Shown: one piece after another, positions 1-4,068 of the stretch
How the letters are laid out: each line of letters starts with the position of its first letter
Position numbering within the stretch: the first letter of the stretch is position 1
Source: Planctomycetaceae bacterium
GTDB taxonomy: Bacteria; Planctomycetota; Planctomycetia; Planctomycetales; Planctomycetaceae
DNA length: 5,811 nucleotides
Direction: 5' to 3'
Assembly (NCBI GenBank): GCA_947463775.1
Contig: CANHVD010000401.1
Span: forward strand, 1-5,811
The notes under the pieces: model-generated
What the model saw: only the letters and a program-made list of their open reading frames with translations
Told to the model about the DNA's origin: nothing
Database searches by the model: none
Made by a program: the position numbers and the translations under genes

Positions 1-15
1 GATAAACTCCGCCCC

Positions 16-54
16 GCTCGAAACCTGTCAGCTCCGGCCGACAGCCGTTCGAGC
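16..54. other. Bipartite hairpin upstream of tRNA-Arg
   Basis: An outer 7-bp inverted repeat (GCTCGAA at 16-22, TTCGAGC at 48-54) encloses an inner 5-bp one (CTGTC at 25-29, GACAG at 40-44) with a 10-base loop. The two helices are separated by a small asymmetric internal loop. No T-tract follows, so it is not a standard intrinsic terminator. It could be the end of an upstream transcript or a processing structure ahead of the tRNA. The pairing is read directly; the role is unknown. Confidence 0.4.
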
Positions 55-73
55 CCCCTCAAGGTGCAAAAAC

Positions 74-147
74 GCACCCGTAGCTCAATTGGATAGAGCG
101 TCGGTCTTCGGAACCGAAGGTTGTAGGTTCGAGCCCTACCGGGTGCA
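74..147 (+). tRNA. tRNA-Arg (anticodon TCG)
   Basis: A full cloverleaf can be drawn. The acceptor stem is GCACCCG (74-80) with CGGGTGC (140-146) and discriminator A147. The D stem is GCTC (83-86) with GAGC (96-99). The anticodon stem is TCGGT (101-105) with ACCGA (113-117), around the loop CTTCGGA, which places anticodon TCG at 108-110. The T stem is GTAGG (123-127) with CCTAC (135-139) around TTCGAGC. All stems pair perfectly. Anticodon TCG reads CGA arginine codons. The 3' CCA is not encoded, because CTC follows the discriminator, so it must be added after transcription. A terminator follows at once, so this is probably the last or only gene of its transcript. Confidence 0.97.
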
Positions 148-150
148 CTC

Positions 151-197
151 AAAAAGCCAGTGTTTTACCGCTCAAAACGGTGACACTGGCTTTTTTT
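151..197 (+). terminator. Intrinsic terminator of tRNA-Arg
   Basis: GCCAGTGT (156-163) pairs with ACACTGGC (183-190). The helix is extended outward by A151-155 with T191-195 and inward by ACCG (167-170) with CGGT (178-181). Seven T residues (191-197) follow the stem. It begins 3 bases after the tRNA, as expected for a factor-independent terminator. A copy of part of the 3' arm (CACTGGCTTTT) recurs at about 227-237 without a partner arm. Confidence 0.92.
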
Positions 198-418
198 GTT
201 TCGGCTGTGTCGCCAGCAAATGTGCCCACTGGCTTTTCAGACTTTCTTGTGATCCATTAACCCGTGTAATGAAGATCATTGAGAACGTCACCCAGCCCGG
301 CACAGGGTTCCCCCCGCAACACGAAACGTTCCGCGACGAAATCTGTATTTCTTAGCGTGAATGAACTGAGCCCACGATTGCTGGCGCTTCGTTCGGAATG
401 AACACGGTTTGAGTAATT
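198..418. other. Gene-free spacer between tRNA and RAYT locus
   Basis: I see no convincing gene on either strand. The short open frames here do not resemble known proteins and partly run through the tRNA or the REP unit at 426-476. The only recognisable item is the unpaired copy of the terminator arm near 227-237. Confidence 0.5.
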
Positions 419-1213
419 TCAAAGTCCCGTCAGCGGAGCGACGGGCGTAACGTACACCCGTCGCTCCGCCGACGGGCCGCATCCCATTGCCCGCGAGTAA
501 TGCAAATATTCCCCGGCACCTAAACCCGCCCGCACAGGATTTTTGCTGATGTAGTCGCGAAGGAACTGAAATTGTTCTTCGCTTCGAACCAGATGGTCAA
601 ACTGATCCGTCTGCCAGAACTGGCCGGACAACTCTCCCGTCGGCGGAGCGACGGGTGTACGGTACACCTGCCGCTGCGTCGGCAGGCGACTCCGCTGAAT
701 CCTCCGAATCTTCGTCGCGGTGAAATGTTTCCACGAAGTGCACTGTTCGAACATCGACTCCTGACTTCGGAACGCTGCGATCAGATGGACATGATTTGGC
801 ATAATGATCGCATCCGTCAGAACTATCCTGTCACCCTCGAAATGGAGCAGGCTGTCCAGAACGATTTTAGAGAACTCGGGTGTCTTCAGCAGGCATGATC
901 CTGCCGCTTCATCCAGACGACAGTCCCATGCGAAGAACAACGACCACTGTATTCGACCTCGCCGATCGGGCGGCAGCTTTTTGAGAGCGAGCTTCCAATC
1001 GGAGTCTGGATCAATTCCAAGATCTCTCAACATGGCATCACGTTCCGACTGCCACTCAGAGATCACAGCCGCAGGCAATGAATCCGCCAGCCTCCAGGTG
1101 ATGAATGTCAGCGTGGCCGTTTGAGTCCAATGAGGCAGATGTTTCCAGACAATCGTGAAATCTTCGTTCCGTTCGAAGAAACGCAAGTCGTCAATGGAAA
1201 AGGCATCGCCCAT
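419..1213 (-). CDS. REP-associated tyrosine transposase (RAYT), Y1/HUH type
   Basis: This 264-residue protein belongs to the Y1_Tnp (IS200/IS605-like) family, RAYT branch: single-strand DNA transposases thought to move or maintain REP palindromes. The HUH motif is in MPNHVHLI (His141 and His143), and the presumed nucleophile is Tyr221 in the YISKNP motif. The family block GQFWQTDQFDHLVRSEEQF precedes the tyrosine, and IVWKHLPHWTQ near the N-terminus is also family-like. The start at 1213 was chosen because the recognisable family sequence begins shortly after it. The open frame continues upstream to 1867, but through a duplicated 5' end and REP sequence, so I treat that part as non-coding. 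Two odd features stand out: residues about 176-193 are encoded by an in-frame REP unit, and the last 18 or so residues by another. No clear Shine-Dalgarno site is visible. The gene appears intact; activity is unknown. Confidence 0.85.
   Translation of the reverse strand: MGDAFSIDDLRFFERNEDFTIVWKHLPHWTQTATLTFITWRLADSLPAAVISEWQSERDAMLRDLGIDPDSDWKLALKKLPPDRRGRIQWSLFFAWDCRLDEAAGSCLLKTPEFSKIVLDSLLHFEGDRIVLTDAIIMPNHVHLIAAFRSQESMFEQCTSWKHFTATKIRRIQRSRLPTQRQVYRTPVAPPTGELSGQFWQTDQFDHLVRSEEQFQFLRDYISKNPVRAGLGAGEYLHYSRAMGCGPSAERRVYVTPVAPLTGL
426..476. repeat. REP unit 1 (complete), at the RAYT 3' end
   Basis: A 51-bp composite palindrome: left arm 426-445 (CCCGTCA-GCGGAG-CGACGGG), spacer CGTAACGTACA (446-456), right arm 457-476 (CCCGTCG-CTCCGC-CGACGGG). 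The arms are inverted copies of each other, and each can also fold alone into a 7-bp stem with a 6-base loop. The left arm has one A/C mismatch at the top of its stem. The unit lies inside the last codons of the RAYT gene, and the stop codon (419-421) falls just beyond it. Confidence 0.9.
636..686. repeat. REP unit 2 (complete), inside the RAYT gene
   Basis: The same 51-bp layout: left arm 636-655 (CCCGTCG-GCGGAG-CGACGGG), spacer TGTACGGTACA (656-666), right arm 667-686 (CCTGCCG-CTGCGT-CGGCAGG). The right arm has diverged, but its 7-bp stem stays perfect because changes on one side are matched on the other. The insert sits between the HUH and tyrosine motifs of the transposase and keeps the reading frame. 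Confidence 0.9.
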
Positions 1214-1242
1214 GCTTAATCGCTCGCAGTGGCCAGAAGAAT

Positions 1243-1262
1243 CCCGTCGGCGGAGCGACGGG
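1243..1262. repeat. REP half-unit (single arm) upstream of RAYT
   Basis: A single perfect arm, CCCGTCG-GCGGAG-CGACGGG, with no spacer or second arm. It lies 30 bp upstream of the RAYT start codon. Compared with the complete unit at 1432-1482, the missing 31 bp is exactly the segment between two direct GACGGG repeats, leaving one of them, so it is best read as a deletion derivative of a full unit. Confidence 0.88.
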
Positions 1263-1290
1263 AATATACTTCTTCTTTTCGCACCGCCAA
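1263..1290 (-). promoter_or_regulatory. Possible RAYT promoter beside the REP half-unit
   Basis: On the minus strand, TTGGCG (1290-1285) is followed after 16 bases by TATATT (1268-1263). These resemble the sigma-70 -35 and -10 boxes (TTGACA, TATAAT). Transcription would begin around 1255, inside the REP arm, putting part of that arm in the short leader before the start at 1213. Boxes this weak occur often by chance. Confidence 0.25.
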
Positions 1291-1345
1291 AGCAGCAGCA
1301 CCAGCACTCAAATGAAAGCAGAATGTCTCTTTTTGCGATTCTTCT

Positions 1346-1545
1346 GAAACCTTCGTTCCGTCCGAAGAAACGTAAGTCGCCAATGCAGAAAGCATCGCCC
1401 ATGCTTAATCGCTCGCCCCGGCGAAAAGAATCCCGTCGGCGGAGCGACGGGCGTACCGTACACCCTTCGCTCCGCCGACGGGAATATACTTCTTCTTTTC
1501 CCACCCCCAACGCAGCAGCACCGGCACTCGAATGAATGCAGAATG
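1346..1545. repeat. Tandem duplication, copy 2 (RAYT 5' end plus full REP)
   Basis: This 200-bp block is the outer copy of the duplication. On the minus strand it contains a second, unused RAYT start region (ATG at 1402-1400) encoding MGDAFCIGDLRFF, close to MGDAFSIDDLRFF at the true start. The similarity ends at GCAGAATG in both copies. A related GCAGAAT followed by a T-rich stretch and GATTC recurs at 1769, so an older, larger repeat may once have extended that far. Confidence 0.85.
1432..1482. repeat. REP unit 3 (complete), upstream of RAYT
   Basis: A 51-bp unit: left arm 1432-1451 (CCCGTCG-GCGGAG-CGACGGG), spacer CGTACCGTACA (1452-1462), right arm 1463-1482 (CCCTTCG-CTCCGC-CGACGGG). The left arm is perfect. 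The right arm has one base change (T1466) that breaks one pair of its own stem. Confidence 0.9.
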
Positions 1546-1913
1546 AGCACCAATCACATCGCTGCAACGCCAACAACCATCTCACCTCCGACTGCATTGT
1601 GAAAATCAGAGTCTGTGTTTTCAGCTGCAGCAGACTGATCATGTTGCTCGCCCGCAAACGGGCTTCACAGCCGTGATCGGGGGACTCTGTTTGGTGATAC
1701 CCACCGGCGGCAATGCTCGGTCCTGAAGCCTCGCTTCGCTCGAGAGGCAGACCAAAACAGTGGGAAAAGCAGAATATCCCTTTTTTGATTCCTCCTTTTT
1801 TCGATTCCTTCCTGACCTCGCGAGATACCCTGCGAAAGCACCAGCAGCGGACGAAGCAATTGCTCACTGCAGTCGTGGAGTAAGGCCGACCGACAACACC
1901 GGTCGAAAAGCTC
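1546..1913. other. Gene-free stretch between RAYT locus and first TA operon
   Basis: The minus-strand frame continuing upstream of the RAYT gene is open to 1867, but its translation resembles no protein I recognise and is probably fortuitous. Two local repeats are visible: TTTTTTGATTCC (1781-1792) and TTTTTTCGATTCC (1796-1808). A weak hairpin-like GC-rich motif lies near 1728-1748. Confidence 0.5.
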
Positions 1914-1942
1914 TGGAAAGGTCGCCTGCGGCAATGTAGAAT
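1914..1942 (+). promoter_or_regulatory. Possible leaderless promoter of the first TA operon
   Basis: TGGAAA (1914-1919) and TAGAAT (1937-1942) are 17 bp apart and match the -35 and -10 consensus at 4/6 and 5/6 positions. The -10 box ends only 6 bases before the ATG at 1949, so transcription would begin at or next to the start codon, giving a leaderless mRNA. That agrees with the absence of a Shine-Dalgarno site. It remains a prediction from base composition and spacing. Confidence 0.35.
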
Positions 1943-1948
1943 CTTGCC

Positions 1949-2212
1949 ATGATCAGAATCAGCGACGAACAGCGAGCCGCATTACAGCGGAATCCTGAGG
2001 GGGTTTCCTGCGAAGACACAGACTCAGCACGCACTTACTTCCTGGTGGAGGAATCTGTTCATCTTCGAGCCATGCAGGCTTTGAAGCATCAGCAGGACCT
2101 CGAAGCGATCCGTCGCGGCGTGGCACAGATGGATGCTGGTTCCGGGACTCCCGTGGCAGAGGTTCGACAGCAACTTGCGAGGGAACTTGGCTTTTCGGTC
2201 AAGGGCTCATGA
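1949..2212 (+). CDS. Antitoxin of RelE/ParE-type TA module
   Basis: An 87-residue small protein placed directly before a ParE-like toxin gene, overlapping it by four bases (ATGA), the usual antitoxin-first order. I do not recognise a ribbon-helix-helix or HTH DNA-binding fold. The N-terminal half (ISDEQRAAL, then TYFLVEESVHLRAM) resembles small antitoxin-like proteins that start with a short beta-rich segment. The C-terminal part (LEAIRRGVAQMDAGSGTPVAEVRQQL) is helical with a G-x-G-x-P turn, as in many antitoxin tails that wrap the toxin. The ATG at 1949 has no Shine-Dalgarno site but may be the first codon of a leaderless mRNA. The antitoxin role rests mainly on gene order; the exact family is unassigned. 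Confidence 0.75.
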   Translation: MIRISDEQRAALQRNPEGVSCEDTDSARTYFLVEESVHLRAMQALKHQQDLEAIRRGVAQMDAGSGTPVAEVRQQLARELGFSVKGS

Positions 2213-2544
2213 ACTATCGAGTTGTTATTCATGAGGTCGCCAAAGAGGACATCCGGCGTAACGCGAATTGGTGGGCCGCGAATCATTCCGCTTCGCAGGC
2301 GGAATCGTGGTTTCACAACGCATTCGACAGCATCGAATCACTGGCATTCATGCCGGAATCTCACCCTCTGGCTCCGGAAAACGATGAATTCACCGCAGAG
2401 TTGCGTGAGTTGCACTTCGGACTGGGATCACGCCCCGGGTATCGAGCCGTATTCTGCATTTCCGGCGATGTGGTACACGTTCTCACCATTCGACGAGCCG
2501 CTCAGGACCGCATATCTCCAACTGACATCGACCTGAATCTCTGA
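2209..2544 (+). CDS. RelE/ParE family toxin
   Basis: A 111-residue protein with the RelE/ParE pattern: an N-terminal strand (YRVVIHEVAKEDI), a helical hairpin with aromatic residues (NANWWAANH, then AESWFHNAFDSIESLAFMPESHPLAPE), and C-terminal strands (LRELHFGLGSRPGYRAVFCISGDVVHVLTIRRAAQDRI). The PESHPLAPE-to-RELHFG segment is typical of ParE-like members. RelE-type proteins cleave mRNA at the ribosome, whereas ParE-type proteins poison gyrase; the sequence alone does not decide between them. The start codon overlaps the antitoxin stop codon (ATGA at 2209-2212), implying translational coupling. AAGGG at 2201-2205 may serve as a weak ribosome binding site. Length is normal for the family and no defect is visible. 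Confidence 0.85.
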   Translation: MNYRVVIHEVAKEDIRRNANWWAANHSASQAESWFHNAFDSIESLAFMPESHPLAPENDEFTAELRELHFGLGSRPGYRAVFCISGDVVHVLTIRRAAQDRISPTDIDLNL

Positions 2545-2623
2545 GCAAGAGTCCGTTCGATGGCCGCCCTCTTGACCGGACGCGGGGCCCATCCCAGCAG
2601 ATCTACTTCAGAGGGAAGAAGTC

Positions 2624-2778
2624 TCAAATTGGCACTTCGAGAGCCGCAGCGAGTTTGGCGATGCTGACGATTGAGATGTTCCGTTCTCCCCGTTCAATGC
2701 TGCTGACGACAGAGTGGCTTAGCTGAACAGCGCAATGTTGCCGCGTCTGTTAAGGCCTCATGTGTTGCTTTGCCTGCG
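2624..2778 (-). pseudogene. Frameshifted remnant of an XRE-type HTH regulator
   Basis: On the minus strand, codons 2749-2627 encode LSHSVVSSIERGERNISIVS and then IAKLAAALEVPI, followed by TGA (2624-2626). This is the recognition helix and following helix of an XRE/Cro-type HTH (the S-x-IERGERN-S signature). The piece has no start codon, and an in-frame TAA lies at 2752-2750. In another frame, just upstream, HEALTDAATLRC looks like the preceding helix, so a single frameshift around 2725-2735 probably separates the two halves. Nothing resembling the N-terminus or a full-length gene remains. It is close to, but convergent with, the upstream TA operon, so it is not evidently that operon's regulator. 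The left part of the call is clear; the upstream extension is less certain. Confidence 0.6.
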
Positions 2779-2783
2779 ACTTC

Positions 2784-2810
2784 ATCCGTGAAATCCGTGC
2801 TATCCGCGGT
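2784..2810. repeat. Three-copy 9-bp tandem repeat
   Basis: Three adjacent 9-mers, ATCCGTGAA, ATCCGTGCT and ATCCGCGGT, share the core ATCCGYG. They lie between the HTH remnant and the open frame starting at 2893. No reading frame is convincingly supported across them. Confidence 0.75.
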
Positions 2811-2892
2811 CAAAAACACAATCGCATTTTTACCACGCATAACGCCCACTTGAAGAAGCAGTTCGAGCATTCCTCGGTTCGCTCGCTCCCTT

Positions 2893-3186
2893 ATGAATCA
2901 GACGAAGACTGCGACCGTTGAAGCGGCATCGGGCTCGGGGTTTCTTGGTCGCGGATCAATCAACTTTGATTTCAACCCGCGATTCGAACAGTTTGACATG
3001 ACCGAAGGCGGCCCTGAGTTCGATCTGGTCAAAGCGGGAAACAACGTGACAGGCTCCATTTTCACTGGTAGACTGGGCGCGGAGGCAGCTTGGAGATCGG
3101 TTTGGGCTTCAATGGGGATCGCTCGGCAGGAGAGAAGGATTGGACAGAAATTGGGACAACGTCGATGCGGTGGAAACGCACGGTGA
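2893..3186 (+). CDS. Doubtful open reading frame, unknown product
   Basis: An open frame of 97 residues. The first two thirds (for example FNPRFEQFDMTEGGPEFDLV) have a protein-like composition, but I recognise no family. From about 3070 the composition turns into an unlikely Trp/Arg-rich tail, while another frame reads GGSLEIGLGFNGDRSAGEKD, so a single frameshift near 3065-3085 could join two pieces of one lost gene. The end overlaps the DUF433 gene by 47 bp in a different frame, which also argues against the annotated C-terminus. It may be the eroded 3' part of an older gene, or non-coding. Confidence 0.25.
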   Translation: MNQTKTATVEAASGSGFLGRGSINFDFNPRFEQFDMTEGGPEFDLVKAGNNVTGSIFTGRLGAEAAWRSVWASMGIARQERRIGQKLGQRRCGGNAR

Positions 3187-3370
3187 CAAAGTCAGTGGTG
3201 CATGGGTCTTCCGAGGCACGCGTGTACCCGTTGCCGCGTTGTTTGAGAACCTGCGTGATGGAGCCACCATTGATCAATTTCTGGAATGGTTTCCCGGAGT
3301 CAGCCGCAGTGACGTGGAATCAGTCCTGAACCATGAAGTTTTGCTGCTTACGAAATCGGACGCGGCATGA
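3140..3370 (+). CDS. DUF433 family antitoxin
   Basis: A 76-residue protein with the DUF433 signature: VSGAWVFRGTRVPVAALFEN at about 18-37, then LRDGATIDQFLEWFPGVSRSDVESVL, a helix-turn-helix-like segment that in this family probably binds the operon's own promoter. DUF433 proteins are typically encoded directly before a PIN-like nuclease (VapB45-type arrangement), as here. The chosen start is TTG at 3140, because family members begin shortly before a Trp and acidic residues matching WDNVDAVE. A GTG at 3170 would cut into this part. A purine-rich AGAGAAGGA ends directly at the TTG and is too close to act as a normal ribosome binding site, so the start is less certain than the product. Four bases overlap the next gene. 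Confidence 0.85.
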   Translation: MDRNWDNVDAVETHGDKVSGAWVFRGTRVPVAALFENLRDGATIDQFLEWFPGVSRSDVESVLNHEVLLLTKSDAA

Positions 3371-3696
3371 AGATTCTGTTCGATCAGGGAACACCGGTTC
3401 CGCTGCGTCGCCAACTCCCCGAACATGACGTTGCCACGGCTTTTGAACAAGGCTGGTCTGCTCTATCAAACGGAAGTCTACTTGACACTGCCGAACAGGC
3501 GGGGTTTGAATTGCGGATGACGACAGACAGCAATTTGCAATACCAGCAGAATTTGACTGAACGCAGGATTGCGATCATTGTCCTGCGATCCGCTTCGTGG
3601 CCTCGCATTCAGAGATCGATCCCGGCAATTCAGGACGCAGTCAAACGAGCGTCAAACGGGACTTACCAAGAGATCGAGATTCCGTACGGAAACTGA
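3367..3696 (+). CDS. DUF5615/PIN-like toxin of DUF433 TA module
   Basis: A 109-residue protein that begins MKILFDQGTPVPLRRQLPEH and contains MTTDSNLQYQQNL at about residues 51-63, followed by a hydrophobic strand (IAIIVLRSASWPRI). Asp6 and Asp54 match the acidic positions expected of the PIN-like (DUF5615) fold. Related toxins of the VapC45 type are thought to be RNases. Its start codon overlaps the DUF433 stop codon (ATGA at 3367-3370), so the two are co-translated, antitoxin first. Length and both ends look normal and no disruption is seen. Function is inferred from family and partner, not from catalytic evidence in this sequence. Confidence 0.82.
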   Translation: MKILFDQGTPVPLRRQLPEHDVATAFEQGWSALSNGSLLDTAEQAGFELRMTTDSNLQYQQNLTERRIAIIVLRSASWPRIQRSIPAIQDAVKRASNGTYQEIEIPYGN

Positions 3697-3875
3697 CTCT
3701 GAGGAACGTTTCGATCACTTGCGGTGCAATCGCTGTTGCTTCGATCGACCACGGAGCCCGCAACAAGAACGACGACATCATCGCCGAAGGGAAGAAACAG
3801 TTCGGGCCAGAGTCTGGTCGTTACGTTGTGAACCACGCAAAGATTGCGGGAATCACCAGGGAACATTCGACCTGA
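3697..3875 (+). other. Coding-like tail without a start, unknown
   Basis: In the frame of 3597-3875, the part beyond the toxin gene is open and reads like protein (for example NDDIIAEGKKQFGPESGRYV, then VNHAKIAGITREHST and a stop). No ATG, GTG or TTG is placed to start it outside the toxin gene, and I recognise no family. It may be the 3' remnant of a lost gene or a chance open frame. Confidence 0.25.
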
Positions 3876-4068
3876 CCCCTTTGTGCTCGCTCCCCTGGTA
3901 CCGGAAGTTGATGAAGCCATTGGCCCGGGACCGCTTCAGCACTTTTCCGCGGGATGAATTCCCGCGCTGCCGAATTTCGGGTTCGTGAATGGCCGTCAGT
4001 GCGATGGTTGGTGCGGTAGAGACTTTGGTGAGCTGTTGCTGGAAACAACAAAGAGACCTGCCCCGTAG
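3876..4068. other. Gene-free stretch before the transposase remnant
   Basis: I see no gene here. The main structures are the hairpin at 3948-3966 and the short palindrome beside it. A stop codon at 4066-4068 closes the transposase frame on its left side. No clear inverted terminal repeat of an insertion sequence could be paired with the sequence beyond 4755. Confidence 0.45.
3948..3980. repeat. Perfect hairpin plus adjacent palindrome
   Basis: CGCGGGA (3948-3954) pairs perfectly with TCCCGCG (3960-3966) around the loop TGAAT. Three bases later lies CCGAATTTCGG (3970-3980), a second palindrome with one central base. There is no T-tract on either strand, so a terminator is unlikely. It may be a member of another small palindromic repeat family; only one copy is present here. 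Confidence 0.55.

Larger units (their letters stand above)
1157..1325. repeat. Tandem duplication, copy 1 (RAYT 5' end plus half REP)
   Basis: This 169-bp block matches 1346-1545, at roughly 86% identity by eye over the part before the REP. It holds the start codon of the RAYT gene, its first 19 or so codons, the upstream sequence and a REP element. The only length difference from copy 2 is 31 bp missing from the REP. Copies are separated by 20 bp (1326-1345). The first codons of the functional gene lie in this copy. Confidence 0.88.

Noticed and set aside
40..70. Possible second tRNA (TTCGAGCC resembles a T loop)
   Set aside because: The flanking bases do not form a T stem, and no acceptor, D or anticodon arm can be drawn. 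The bases are part of the hairpin at 16-54.
151..240. tRNA-end attachment site for an integrated element
   Set aside because: No second copy of the tRNA 3' end is found in the window and no integrase gene is present. The CACTGGCTTTT repeat belongs to the terminator, not the tRNA.
426..1482. CRISPR array from the repeated palindromes
   Set aside because: The copies are few, irregularly spaced and located in and around a transposase gene, with no uniform spacers and no cas genes.
1728..1748. Degenerate REP arm (CCTCG-CTTCGCT-CGAGAGG)
   Set aside because: It resembles the REP loop region, but only about four to five pairs form and the arm sequence differs too much to assign it.
1214..1867. N-terminal extension of the RAYT frame back to 1867 (482 residues in all)
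   Set aside because: The added part is the translation of a duplicated 5' end, REP sequence and spacer. It contains a second copy of the gene's own start region and has no family resemblance.
2546..2574. Terminator after the RelE/ParE toxin (CAAGAG with CTCTTG)
   Set aside because: Only six pairs with a 17-base loop and no T-tract.
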